Shown: positions 7,476 to 16,208 of the stretch, piece after piece
Layout of the letters: each line of letters begins with the position of its first letter
How positions within the stretch are numbered: the first letter of the stretch is position 1
Assembly: GCA_034421575.1 (NCBI GenBank)
Contig: DAOUKG010000066.1
Location: 81,101 to 145,100 of the forward strand
Length of the DNA stretch: 64,000 nucleotides
From: VXLM01 sp034421575
GTDB lineage: Bacteria > Chloroflexota > Dehalococcoidia > Lucifugimonadales > VXLM01
Direction of reading: 5' to 3'
Notes under the pieces: model-generated
What the model saw: only the letters and a program-made list of their open reading frames with translations
Told to the model about the DNA's origin: nothing
Database searches by the model: none
Made by a program: the position numbers and the translations under genes

Positions 7476-8639
7476 TCAGGGGGTCGCGACAGGTGTTACT
7501 GCCGGTTGGTCGACGCCAATAAGCCGTTCGACCTCTTCAAGGAGTGCGTCGAGTCCACTACGCTCGACCGCTGAGATGAGGACGACCCCAGGGGGCGGAT
7601 CTTCAAAGTCGAGAGTCGACCTGGCCCCGTCACCATTATCTGAAGTCTTTGCGGATGGAAGCAGATCGGTCTTGTTGAGCGCCAAAATGGTCGGCTTGTC
7701 GACAACGTCGAGGTCTCCCAGGATACTCTCGACCTCTTCGATGTGAACTTCCAGGTTGGGATTCGAAATGTCCGCCACATGCACTATCAGCCGTGCCTCT
7801 CTGATCTCCTCCAAGGTTGCCCTGAACGCGGCTACGATTGCCGGAGGGAGCTTCTGGATGAATCCCACCGTGTCGGTGAACAGGACTTCCCTGCCTGATT
7901 CGAGCCGGACCTTCCTGGTGACTGGATCGAGAGTGCTGAACAGCTTGTCCTCCGCGACAACGCCGGCCTCTGAGAGACTGTTTAGCAGCGTGCTCTTGCC
8001 TGCGTTGGTATATCCCACCAGACTGACGACGGGAATACCCTCGTTGCGCCTTCTCGAACGATAGAGGTCGCGTTGGCGGCTAACCTGGTCCAGTTCCTTG
8101 CGTATGCGCTGAATTCGATTGCGGACCAGGCGCCGGTCGGTCTCAATCTGCGACTCTCCCGGGCCCCTCGTGCCAATGCCGCCACCCAGCCGTTCGAGGT
8201 GCGACCACTGGCCGGCAAGACGGGGCATGAGGTATTCGTGCTGGGCGAGCTCAACCTGAAGGCGGCCTTCACGCGTCTGGGCGCGCGTGGCGAACACGTC
8301 CAGGATAAGAGCCGTCCGGTCGATGACCTTGACCTTCTCCTCCAGAGCGCGTTCGAGGTTCCGTTGCTGGGTAGGCGTCAGTTCGTCATCACAGATGACG
8401 CTGTCGATACGCTTTGCGGCAACGGCTTTCTTGAGCTGTTCCAGCTTGCCTTTGCCCAAGTAGTAGTGAGTGGGCTTGCTGAGCCGCTGAGTGATCGAAC
8501 CAACTACCTTGGCTCCGGCTGTCCGTGCAAGGTCGGCCAGCTCCGCCAGGGAGGCTCGCATTGGCAGCGCTTCACGACGTCGAAAGACCTGCGCGCTGAC
8601 CAGTAATGAGCGCTCGGTCTTGCGGGCCGTCGGTATCAT
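7476..8639 (-). CDS. hflX: GTPase HflX
   Basis: The 387-residue protein contains the HflX N-terminal domain (RSLLVSAQ, SLAELADLARTAGAKVVG, YYLGKGKLEQLK), the glycine-rich GGGIGTRGPGESQIETDRR segment diagnostic of HflX, and a GTPase domain with G1 GYTNAGKST, G3 DTVG and G4 NKTD. HflX binds the 50S subunit and splits stalled or hibernating ribosomes under stress. GAGG abuts the ATG. It is the last gene of the long minus-strand run and lies about 115 bp after dapL's start-distal end, so it may have its own promoter. Confidence 0.96.
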   Translation of the reverse strand: MIPTARKTERSLLVSAQVFRRREALPMRASLAELADLARTAGAKVVGSITQRLSKPTHYYLGKGKLEQLKKAVAAKRIDSVICDDELTPTQQRNLERALEEKVKVIDRTALILDVFATRAQTREGRLQVELAQHEYLMPRLAGQWSHLERLGGGIGTRGPGESQIETDRRLVRNRIQRIRKELDQVSRQRDLYRSRRRNEGIPVVSLVGYTNAGKSTLLNSLSEAGVVAEDKLFSTLDPVTRKVRLESGREVLFTDTVGFIQKLPPAIVAAFRATLEEIREARLIVHVADISNPNLEVHIEEVESILGDLDVVDKPTILALNKTDLLPSAKTSDNGDGARSTLDFEDPPPGVVLISAVERSGLDALLEEVERLIGVDQPAVTPVATP

Positions 8640-8753
8640 TCCTCGGGCGATGGTTCAGGTCCTCCCGTTCGCGGGGATTCGACTATTGCCGGACATTATA
8701 CCCCAAAATGGCGCACTTATACAACAGAATGGTAGCCAAACCGCACACTCCGG

Positions 8754-9914
8754 CTACGGACGCCAACCTGATACTCGATCGAGGGCTTTGTCAATCAGCT
8801 CATCCTGGAGCGTAATCGACAGTCGTACATAGCCCTCACCCGCGGCGCCGTAATTGCCTCCCGGAATCATAAGGACGTCGGTATCCTCCAGGAGCTTTTC
8901 CGCAAACTCGGCGGAGGTATAGCCTTCAGGAACTCCCGCCCATATGTAGAGGCCAGCCCTGGGCGACTCGACCTTCATTCCCATGTCCTTGAGAACGGGC
9001 ACGACCCGGTCGCGGCGGGCTTGATAAATGGCATTTCGCTCATCAACCGACTCTAAAGGACGCTTCATGGCCTCGATGGCCATGTGCTGCACTGCCTGTG
9101 GCACACCCGAGTCCAGGTTCGATTTGATGGTCAGCAGGGCGTCTATCATCTCGGCGTTCCCCACGGCCATCCCGATTCGCCAGCCTGTCATGTTGTAGGA
9201 CTTCGACAGCGAATGGAACTCGATTCCTACTTCCATCGCCCCCTCAGCCTGGAGAAAACTCGGAGGCCTGTAGCCGTCGTAGGCCACTTCCGTGTAGCAG
9301 GCGTCGTGCATGATGGCTATATCATGCTTCTTCGCGAATTCTATGGCCTTCCCAAAATAGTCAAGGTCCGTTACTGCGCCCGTTGGGTTGTTCGGATAGT
9401 TGAGCCAGAGCAGCTTGGCCTTAGCCGCCACATCGCCGGGTATCGAGTCGAGGTCCGGCAGCCAGTTATTCTCCTCGTTCAGTGGCAGCATATAGCTCTC
9501 GCCGCCCGCGAACAGGGTGCCCATGGCGTAAACGGGGTATCCAGGGTCGGGAACCAGTGCTACGTCGCCGGCGTCAAGGAAGCAGAATGCGACGTGGCCT
9601 ATGCCCTCTTTCGCCCCGATGAGAGAAATGACCTCCTTCTCAGCGTCCAGTTCCACGCCAAATCTTCGCCGGTACCAGTCAGCAACACCTTCACGAAACT
9701 CCGGAAGGCCTTCGGACTCGGGGTATCGATGATTAGGGGAGTCATGAGAGGCTTCACCCAGCGCGTCGATGACATAGTCCGGCGTGGGTATGTCCGGGTC
9801 GCCGATGCCAAAGCTGATTACTTCGATACCCTGAGCCTTCTTTTCGGCGATCTTCCTGCTGATCTGCACGAAGAGATACGGTGGGACTCTGTCCATTCGC
9901 TCCGAAAACCTCAT
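8754..9914 (-). CDS. dapL: LL-diaminopimelate aminotransferase
   Basis: A 386-residue class I/II PLP aminotransferase. It begins MRFSERMDRVPPYLFVQISR; conserved pieces are FGIGDPDIPTPD, NHRYPESEGLPEFREG, NYPNNPTG and the PLP-lysine motif SLSKSYNMTGWR. The opening and HRYP are typical of DapL, which converts tetrahydrodipicolinate directly to LL-diaminopimelate, bypassing the succinylase and acetylase routes. dapF, the next enzyme, lies immediately upstream in the same direction, which supports the call over a generic aminotransferase. A CGGAGG site sits 4 nt before the ATG. Confidence 0.93.
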   Translation of the reverse strand: MRFSERMDRVPPYLFVQISRKIAEKKAQGIEVISFGIGDPDIPTPDYVIDALGEASHDSPNHRYPESEGLPEFREGVADWYRRRFGVELDAEKEVISLIGAKEGIGHVAFCFLDAGDVALVPDPGYPVYAMGTLFAGGESYMLPLNEENNWLPDLDSIPGDVAAKAKLLWLNYPNNPTGAVTDLDYFGKAIEFAKKHDIAIMHDACYTEVAYDGYRPPSFLQAEGAMEVGIEFHSLSKSYNMTGWRIGMAVGNAEMIDALLTIKSNLDSGVPQAVQHMAIEAMKRPLESVDERNAIYQARRDRVVPVLKDMGMKVESPRAGLYIWAGVPEGYTSAEFAEKLLEDTDVLMIPGGNYGAAGEGYVRLSITLQDELIDKALDRVSGWRP

Positions 9915-10056
9915 TTTGCCTCCGCTGCGACTATGACTGCCATTTGGTATGTTTCCAACATTCGACCAAAGACTTAGTTTGCGTGTATGTTAGCTCTGTC
10001 AGCTTAGATATTTCGTGCTAACTGGCATTTCTTTGGCGTATAGCATAGCCTGAGTA

Positions 10057-10070
10057 TTAGACATGTCTAA
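10057..10070. promoter_or_regulatory. Perfect 14-bp palindrome between dapF and dapL
   Basis: TTAGACATGTCTAA is a perfect palindrome three bases beyond the dapF stop and about 140 bp upstream of dapL. It is short for a terminator and has the symmetry of an operator. Which gene it serves is unknown. Confidence 0.35.
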
Positions 10071-10072
10071 GA

Positions 10073-10909
10073 CTATACCTGGCCAGTAAACACCTCTGCC
10101 ACGGGTCCTTCGAGGACGACCGGCCCTTCTCCCTGCCATCTGACGACGAGATCCCCGCCGGGGAACGACGTCCGCACCTCGTCACCCTTAGTGCGTCGTT
10201 TCAGCCTGGAAACGACGCCCACCGCACAGGCTCCGGTGGCACACGCCATCGTCTCCCCGGAACCTCGTTCCCAAACTCTAACCTTCAGGTGACTCTCGTC
10301 TATGACGTTCACGATCTCAAAGTTCACCCTGTTGGGAAAGAGCGGGTGGTGTTCCACCAGAGGACCGAGTTGGAACAGCGGGACCTCATCAACCGGTTCG
10401 TCGATGAATGCCACGGCGTGGGGATTCCCCATCGAAACGGCATTGATCTCGAACGTGACGCCGTCCACAGTCAAGGGGTAGTCCATTACCATCGCGCGAT
10501 CATCGAGCGCGACCGGAATCTCCTCGACCTCCAAGCGCGGCTCACCCATGCTCACCCTGGCCCAGACCACATTGTCCTCTTCCCATGTGGGCGTAACCTC
10601 GAGGTCTCCCGCAAGGGTCTCCACCAGCACAGGGGAAGTCTCGCCCGGCACGATGCCTCTCTTGAGAGCAAAGCCAACGAGGCAGCGAATGCCGTTTCCG
10701 CACATCTCCGCTTCGGAGCCGTCTGCATTGAACATCCTCATGCGAAGGTCGGCGTAGTCGGAATCCAAAGCGAGGATCAGTCCGTCTGCTCCAACACCCG
10801 TGTGCCGGTCGCTCAGACGCGCTGAGATCGCCGGCCAGTCCTCGTCCTTGGCGCGGGCATCAACGTAGATGTAGTCGTTTCCCGCCCCGTGCATCTTGGT
10901 GAATTCCAA
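10073..10909 (-). CDS. dapF: Diaminopimelate epimerase
   Basis: About 278 residues. It converts LL- to meso-diaminopimelate for lysine and peptidoglycan. Both catalytic cysteines are visible: EMCGNGIRCLVGFA and ETMACATGACAVG. It starts FTKMHGAGNDYIYVD, as in the family. I place the start at a TTG (10907-10909) with GGAGG 6 nt upstream; an upstream in-frame TTG at 10924 overlaps that ribosome site and would add five residues. dapL follows downstream, so the two enzymes act consecutively in one transcription unit. Confidence 0.95.
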   Translation of the reverse strand: MEFTKMHGAGNDYIYVDARAKDEDWPAISARLSDRHTGVGADGLILALDSDYADLRMRMFNADGSEAEMCGNGIRCLVGFALKRGIVPGETSPVLVETLAGDLEVTPTWEEDNVVWARVSMGEPRLEVEEIPVALDDRAMVMDYPLTVDGVTFEINAVSMGNPHAVAFIDEPVDEVPLFQLGPLVEHHPLFPNRVNFEIVNVIDESHLKVRVWERGSGETMACATGACAVGVVSRLKRRTKGDEVRTSFPGGDLVVRWQGEGPVVLEGPVAEVFTGQV

Positions 10910-10973
10910 GTTCGCCCTCCGCAAATCTCAGGGTCGATAAAGTATATCACTCCGAGTCTATCGAGAACCGAAT

Positions 10974-11921
10974 TTACCGCGATGAAAGGCGGTTCAACTC
11001 AGGCTGAGAAACATATCTGACAACCCCTTCAATGCTTCCTGTCTCGTTCGGAAGCCAGTGGATTCGCTCGTCTCCCGTTCTGAACCAATTCCCCTGCTGA
11101 CGCGCGAATCGCCTGGTCTTCCCCTTGATCGCTTCGACGGCGTCATCAAGTGTGCGCTCTCCATTCAGATGCTCAGAAATTTCGCGGTAGCCGAGGCTGG
11201 ACATTGAAGGCAGTTCAGGGCCGAAGCCCATCTCATGGAGTTTTCGCACCTCCCCTACCCATCCGTCTTCCACCATCGCGTTCACGCGGGCGTTTATGCG
11301 GGCATACAGCTCCGAGCGGTCCATAGCAATTCCGACTATTGCTGCATGAAACGGCGGCGATAGCCTCGTCGGTGTTTCCGGTTCGCCGTGAGGAGACTCG
11401 TAAGCGAGTTCAAGCGCCCTGATGACCCTTCTGGGATTCAAAAGGTCAACTCGCTGTGCCGTTTTGGGGGCGACTCTTTGAAGCTCATCAACGAGATCGG
11501 CCAGTCCGTTTCGTCTGAGGCGTTCTTGAAACTCTTCCCTGAGCGAGTGGTCGGGCGAGACCTCCGGCACGTTCCATCCCTCCAGCAAGGCCCAAACGTA
11601 CTGGCCGGTGCCACCCACCACGATGGGGACACATCCACGCTCAAGTACCTCCGATATGGCCTCTCGCGCCTGGCGAACAAAGAGCGCCACGCTGTATTCG
11701 TCAGAGGGATCAATGATGTCAATCAGATGATGGCGAACTCGTCGGCGGTCTTTCAAGGACGGCTTGGCCGTTCCTATGTCCATATACCGATAGACCTGGC
11801 GGCTGTCGGCACCGATGATCTCGCCATCTATGGATACGGCGATCTGCATCGCCAGCCGCGATTTGCCCGAGGCAGTAGGCCCGACGATGGCCACAACCCT
11901 GTCGCGTCCCGCAGCAGACAT
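10974..11921 (-). CDS. miaA: tRNA dimethylallyltransferase MiaA
   Basis: The 315-residue enzyme transfers a dimethylallyl group to A37 of tRNAs reading UNN codons. Visible motifs are the P-loop VAIVGPTASGKSRLA, ADSRQVYRYMDIGTAKP, HHLIDIIDPSDEYSV, VGGTGQYVWAL and the C-terminal RRFARQQGNWFR. It begins 7 nt after the tpiA stop. Its grouping with a prenyl synthase gene in the same operon is metabolically sensible, because both use prenyl diphosphates. Confidence 0.96.
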   Translation of the reverse strand: MSAAGRDRVVAIVGPTASGKSRLAMQIAVSIDGEIIGADSRQVYRYMDIGTAKPSLKDRRRVRHHLIDIIDPSDEYSVALFVRQAREAISEVLERGCVPIVVGGTGQYVWALLEGWNVPEVSPDHSLREEFQERLRRNGLADLVDELQRVAPKTAQRVDLLNPRRVIRALELAYESPHGEPETPTRLSPPFHAAIVGIAMDRSELYARINARVNAMVEDGWVGEVRKLHEMGFGPELPSMSSLGYREISEHLNGERTLDDAVEAIKGKTRRFARQQGNWFRTGDERIHWLPNETGSIEGVVRYVSQPELNRLSSR

Positions 11922-11928
11922 GGGAATG

Positions 11929-12684
11929 CTACCCTGAAGCAGCGTGGGCGTTCTTGACCAACTGGACGAACTGTTCAGCGTTTAGGCTCGCGCTGCCCAC
12001 AAGAGCTCCGTCGATGTCCGGTTGGCTGATGAATCCGGCCGCGTTGCCTGCATCCACGCTCCCCCCGTAGAGAAGGGGGAGGTCAAGAGCCGACCGTCCA
12101 AAGTCCTCCAGCATCAGCCCTCGAATGAACTCCATCACGTGCTGAGCGTCTGCCGGGCTGGCGGGTACGCCCGTTCCTATGGCCCATACGGGCTCGTAGG
12201 CTACGATAATGCCGTCGAGCGATGGGACTTCCCTGAGGGCGGCGCGTACTTGTCTCTGGATCACGACGGTGGCATCGCCCGCCTCCCGTTCGGACAGGGT
12301 CTCCCCGACGCACAGAATCGGACTTAGTTCCACCTCGACGGCCGCGGCGACTTTCCTGGCCACCATCTCGTCGGTCTCGCCAAACTGCTGCCGTCTCTCC
12401 GAATGGCCGAGGATGACGTAGTCGCAGAGTTCCTTGACCATCGCGGGCGAGACCTCTCCCGTATGCGCCCCCTTGGACTCGTGGTGCAGGTTCTGGGCCC
12501 CCACGAAGACGTCAGAGCCTTTGAGACACTCTGACACCGCCGGAAGAGCGAGCGACGGAGGACAGACGATTTTCTTCACGCCTTGCACGTCCTGAAGGCC
12601 GTCACGAAGGCGCTCGGCGAAGACTCCCGCTTCAGAGGGTAGGACGTTCATCTTCCAGTTGGCTGCGATAACGAGGTCGGGCAC
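11929..12684 (-). CDS. tpiA: Triosephosphate isomerase
   Basis: The 251-residue TIM barrel interconverts dihydroxyacetone phosphate and glyceraldehyde-3-phosphate. The catalytic lysine lies in AANWKMN, the histidine in LGHSERR and the glutamate in VAYEPVWAIGTG; the phosphate loop is YGGSVDAGN. It sits between apgM and miaA, tightly linked to both, in a lower-glycolysis operon with pgk. Confidence 0.97.
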   Translation of the reverse strand: MPDLVIAANWKMNVLPSEAGVFAERLRDGLQDVQGVKKIVCPPSLALPAVSECLKGSDVFVGAQNLHHESKGAHTGEVSPAMVKELCDYVILGHSERRQQFGETDEMVARKVAAAVEVELSPILCVGETLSEREAGDATVVIQRQVRAALREVPSLDGIIVAYEPVWAIGTGVPASPADAQHVMEFIRGLMLEDFGRSALDLPLLYGGSVDAGNAAGFISQPDIDGALVGSASLNAEQFVQLVKNAHAASG

Positions 12685-12748
12685 AGGCTTTCCTTCAGGT
12701 CTGGGTTCTCATCGAGACCGAATTGTACACGACCTGAGGATTCTCGCC

Positions 12749-13954
12749 CTAAGGACCGTACTTCTGAAGTTTCCCCGCATTCGCCAGCGCCAATGTCATC
12801 ACGCTGACAGCCGGAAGACGCCCAATTGATCCGCCGGCGAAGGCGCGTTCAGAGAACGATGAAAGCCCGTCTCCTGCATAATTCGACGAGTTCAACATGA
12901 ACGGCACGGGATGCCAGCTGTGGTTCCCCATGATCGCGGGTGTGGAGTGATCGCCCGCGACGACAAACGTGTCGATCTCCTGCTCCAACAGGCGGGGTAT
13001 TCGCGCGTCGAGGTGCTCCAGAGTTTCCACCTTTGCGTCGAAGTCCCCATCCTCGCCCGCCGCGTCCGCCGGCTTGTAGTGCAGGAAAAAGAAATCGTGC
13101 TGCTGAAATGCCTTTTCAAGGGTATCAAGCTCGTCGTCGAACGTCCCGCCCGTTGGAATGACCTTCATTCCCACCAATTGGGCTAAGCCCCTGTACATCG
13201 GGTACGCGGCGATTGCCGCCGGATTCAGTCGGTAGGTCTTGTCCATGCCAGGCAGGTCCGGCAGGGCTGAAAAACCCCTCAGGAGCACCATGTTGGCCGT
13301 TGACTGATCCCGCAGGACTCTTCGGGCCTCCAAGATGAAGGCGCGTACCGCAGCAGCGGTCTTTTCGGCCTCGGATACGAAAGCCCGTGCCTCTAAAGGC
13401 GGAACTCCGAGCACCTGTGGATCGGTCTCGCCCACCCGTTCGTCCAGTCCTTCACCGCTGAGCACCAGCACGAAGCGGTGGTCTCTGACGGGATACACGG
13501 ATATATCGACGTCCTGCACCTCTATCCGGTCAAGCAGTTCTACCAACGGCGCACTCTCACTGGTCGTAATCCTTCCCGCCCTCCGGTCGACAAGCAGGCC
13601 GGATTCGTCGAGTGTGCAGAAGTTCCCGCGCGCCGCAACCTGGCCGGCTTTCAGATCGACTCCGATGCCGATGCCTTCGAGGACGCCCCGCCCAATGAGA
13701 TACTTGATTGGATCGTAGCCGAAGAGGGCCAGGTGTCCCGGCCCGCTGCCGGGCGTGATGCCCGGAGCAACAGGCGTTGTCAGACCACAGGCGCTCTCAG
13801 CCGCCAGCCGGTCGAGATTGGGCGTATTGGCGGTCTCCAGTTCCGACTTTCCCGTTTCGGGATGAGGCAGGCCGCCAAGACCGTCGATGACCAGCATGAC
13901 AATCTTGCTCGGCGTGGGAGTGCACAGCTCCGTTATTCCAGGAAAATCGATCAT
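12749..13954 (-). CDS. apgM: 2,3-bisphosphoglycerate-independent phosphoglycerate mutase, archaeal type (ApgM)
   Basis: 401 residues, alkaline-phosphatase superfamily. Metal-binding and catalytic segments are VMLVIDGLGGLPHP, TPGSGPGHLALFGYDP (with the phosphorylated serine region), HYKPADAAGEDGD and VAGDHSTPAIMGNHSWHPVPF. Length and order match the archaeal-type (ApgM) family rather than the 510-residue GpmI or the cofactor-dependent GpmA. It interconverts 3- and 2-phosphoglycerate, directly after Pgk in glycolysis and directly after pgk in this operon. Thermophilic and anaerobic bacteria often carry this form. Confidence 0.94.
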   Translation of the reverse strand: MIDFPGITELCTPTPSKIVMLVIDGLGGLPHPETGKSELETANTPNLDRLAAESACGLTTPVAPGITPGSGPGHLALFGYDPIKYLIGRGVLEGIGIGVDLKAGQVAARGNFCTLDESGLLVDRRAGRITTSESAPLVELLDRIEVQDVDISVYPVRDHRFVLVLSGEGLDERVGETDPQVLGVPPLEARAFVSEAEKTAAAVRAFILEARRVLRDQSTANMVLLRGFSALPDLPGMDKTYRLNPAAIAAYPMYRGLAQLVGMKVIPTGGTFDDELDTLEKAFQQHDFFFLHYKPADAAGEDGDFDAKVETLEHLDARIPRLLEQEIDTFVVAGDHSTPAIMGNHSWHPVPFMLNSSNYAGDGLSSFSERAFAGGSIGRLPAVSVMTLALANAGKLQKYGP

Positions 13955-13970
13955 TGTGTCGTTCTCATAT

Positions 13971-15158
13971 TCATTCCGCGTCCATCAGTCCCGCAACGCC
14001 GGGCAATTCTCTCCCTTCGAGGAATTCCAGCGATGCGCCGCCTCCGGTGGAAACGTGAGTCATCTTATCGGCGAGTCCGAGGCCGGTCACCGCTTCCGCA
14101 GTGGACCCCCCCCCGATAACTGAAATCGTCCCTTCCTGGCCCGCCAGGGCCTCTGCGAGGCGTCTTGTTCCCGTAGAGAAGGCGTCCCATTCGAATACTC
14201 CCATTGTGCCATTCCAGAGCACAGTTCCCGCATCCACCAGCGCGCCTGCGTATCTCTCCGCCGTCACGGGACCAATATCCATTATTCGCCATCCAGGCTC
14301 AATTTCTGCCACATCGACAGTTCGTGTCGATGCATTCGTGGCAAATTCCGTGGACAGGACTACATCCGAAGGTAACATCACCGTGGTCTCTCCGCTATCA
14401 ATTATCTCTCCTGCCCGTCCGACGAGATCATCCTCGACAAGCGAGTCGCCGACTTCCAGCCCCTGGGCTTTGAGGAACGTGGCAGCCATCCCCCCGCCTA
14501 CAAGGAACGCACTCGCGCGTCCGGTGAATCTCTCAATGACCGGCAGCTTGTCCGACACCTTTGCTCCGCCAACGATGGCCACCAACGGGTGCTTGGGAGA
14601 ATCCAGTACCGTACCCAGCATCTCCAGTTCCCGCTCCATAAGCAGCCCGGCTACAGAGGGTAGGAAATGCGTCACCCCTTCGGTGGATGCGTGCGCCCGA
14701 TGCGCTGCTCCAAAAGCGTCGTTCACGTACACGTCGGCCAGACTCGCAAGTTCCTGGGCGAACGCGGCGTCGTTATCTTCTTCACCGGGACTGAATCGCA
14801 GGTTTTCGAGCATGACGATATCTCCGGGCGACATCGTATCGATGAAATCCCGAACGTCGGACCCTGTCGGCTCGCTTGCCTGCACGACGCGGCGACCAAG
14901 AAGCTCAGCCAGGCGGTCTGACACCGGCAGCATCCGCAGTTCCGGCATCACCCTTCCATTCGGCCTGCCAAGGTGCGAGCAGAGGATGATGCTTGCGTTG
15001 CGGGCAAGCAAGTACTCGATGGTCGGCAGCGTCGCCTGGATGCGGGAGTCGTCTGAGATTGTGGTCGTCCCGGGTACAAACGTGACGTTGAAGTCCGCTC
15101 TGAGCAGGACCTTCTTGCCGTCAACCTCGATATCCCTAACCGTCTGCTTCCGTGCCAC
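13971..15158 (-). CDS. pgk: Phosphoglycerate kinase
   Basis: About 395 residues from a GTG start (VARKQTVRDIEVDGKKVLLRADFNV). Motifs: LRADFNVT, LCSHLGRPNG, ENLRFSPGEE, NDAFGAAHRAHAS, GGAKVSDKLPVIE and the C-terminal GGGSTAEAV. It transfers phosphate from 1,3-bisphosphoglycerate to ADP. An ATG further upstream (15236) would overlap the preceding prenyl synthase by 70 bp and add unrelated residues; the GTG begins 7 nt after that gene's TAG, as expected in an operon. No gap gene is present next to it, which is unusual because gap-pgk-tpi is the commonest order. Confidence 0.95.
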   Translation of the reverse strand: MARKQTVRDIEVDGKKVLLRADFNVTFVPGTTTISDDSRIQATLPTIEYLLARNASIILCSHLGRPNGRVMPELRMLPVSDRLAELLGRRVVQASEPTGSDVRDFIDTMSPGDIVMLENLRFSPGEEDNDAAFAQELASLADVYVNDAFGAAHRAHASTEGVTHFLPSVAGLLMERELEMLGTVLDSPKHPLVAIVGGAKVSDKLPVIERFTGRASAFLVGGGMAATFLKAQGLEVGDSLVEDDLVGRAGEIIDSGETTVMLPSDVVLSTEFATNASTRTVDVAEIEPGWRIMDIGPVTAERYAGALVDAGTVLWNGTMGVFEWDAFSTGTRRLAEALAGQEGTISVIGGGSTAEAVTGLGLADKMTHVSTGGGASLEFLEGRELPGVAGLMDAE

Positions 15159-15165
15159 GATTCCG

Positions 15166-16176
15166 CTATCCGGGGAGTATGGATGCCGCGAGCCGGTTGA
15201 GAATCTCCTTGGACGACGCAGGAAGGCCGGCCTCATCCACCAGGGTGAGAGCCTCTCTGCGAAGGTTCAGCACCAGTTCACTGGCGAATTCTCTGCCGCC
15301 GCTCTCTTCGAGAATCACTCGGATTGCATCAACGTCCGCCGGGTCAAGCACGCGCTTGAAATAGATGTCTCCCAACCTGCGCTTCACCGATACATCCGCA
15401 TGCTCGACCGTGTAGACCAGCGGAAGCAGCTTCTTCTTGTTCAGTACGTCGTCGCTAGCCTCATTCTTCCCCCAAAGCTCGTCCAGGTCATTCTGGACCT
15501 GCCGCGCGAGGCCGATCTTGGAACCGAACGCCGCAAGTGCGCTGGCTAGCGGTTCATCCGCCCCTCCCACGTGAGCGCCGAGACTCATGGCCCCAACATA
15601 CAGCGCCGCGCCCTTGGCGGACGCCATTGCGAGGTATGGCTCGACACCCAGATTGATGCGTTCCCTTGCTTCGAGATCGCTGAATCGTCCTTCGCACAGG
15701 GCCAAGCTGGTCTCGTCGAGTATCTGTACCGCCCGGAACGTGCTCCCAGGGTCTAGGCCGCGCTCCTCGAGTCGGAACATCGCGATCCTTGCCAGGGCGT
15801 ACATCGCGTCTCCGGCATTGATGGCTTGCGCCGGGCCCCACTTCCACCACACAGAGTCTCGTCCCGCTCGCTGCGGACTGCCCGACTGGACGTCGTCGTG
15901 GATTTCAAGGAATCCCTGCAAGAGCTCGAGCGCCGCTGCTGCAGGCAGGCAGGTGGCAGCGTCCCCTCCAACTGCCTCGCAGGCCGTCAGGCACGCCACG
16001 CCGTATCTGCGCCCGTTCGCGGCCCCCCCAGGGTAAGGTGATCCGTCATGGCCCGAATCCCATCCCATGTGGTAGGCCATCATGTCGTACAGGGCAAGGT
16101 CGCGCGAGCGGAACATATCGCGGAGTTCCGCTTCGACCGCCGCCTCGTACTCGGATGCCTGCGTTGCCATTGCCAT
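15166..16176 (-). CDS. Polyprenyl (geranylgeranyl-type) diphosphate synthase family protein
   Basis: The 336-residue protein has the all-helical trans-isoprenyl synthase layout. The first Asp-rich region reads LEIHDDVQSGSPQRAGRDSV and INAGDAMYALAR follows as in the family. The second region is RQVQNDLDELWG instead of the usual DDxxD, so one metal-binding Asp is Asn. Chain-elongating prenyl synthases make C15-C40 diphosphates for quinones, carotenoids or lipids; product length cannot be read here. The altered second motif could mean changed substrate specificity. It lies between the Sua5-type gene and pgk. Confidence 0.85.
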   Translation of the reverse strand: MAMATQASEYEAAVEAELRDMFRSRDLALYDMMAYHMGWDSGHDGSPYPGGAANGRRYGVACLTACEAVGGDAATCLPAAAALELLQGFLEIHDDVQSGSPQRAGRDSVWWKWGPAQAINAGDAMYALARIAMFRLEERGLDPGSTFRAVQILDETSLALCEGRFSDLEARERINLGVEPYLAMASAKGAALYVGAMSLGAHVGGADEPLASALAAFGSKIGLARQVQNDLDELWGKNEASDDVLNKKKLLPLVYTVEHADVSVKRRLGDIYFKRVLDPADVDAIRVILEESGGREFASELVLNLRREALTLVDEAGLPASSKEILNRLAASILPG

Positions 16177-16208
16177 GCTTATACGCTCGCTCCAGAGTAT
16201 GCCGCTTG

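Noticed and set aside
14101..15549. Plus-strand open frame of 482 codons
   Set aside because: Antisense to pgk and the prenyl synthase, both strongly supported; the translation is Ser/Pro/Arg-rich.
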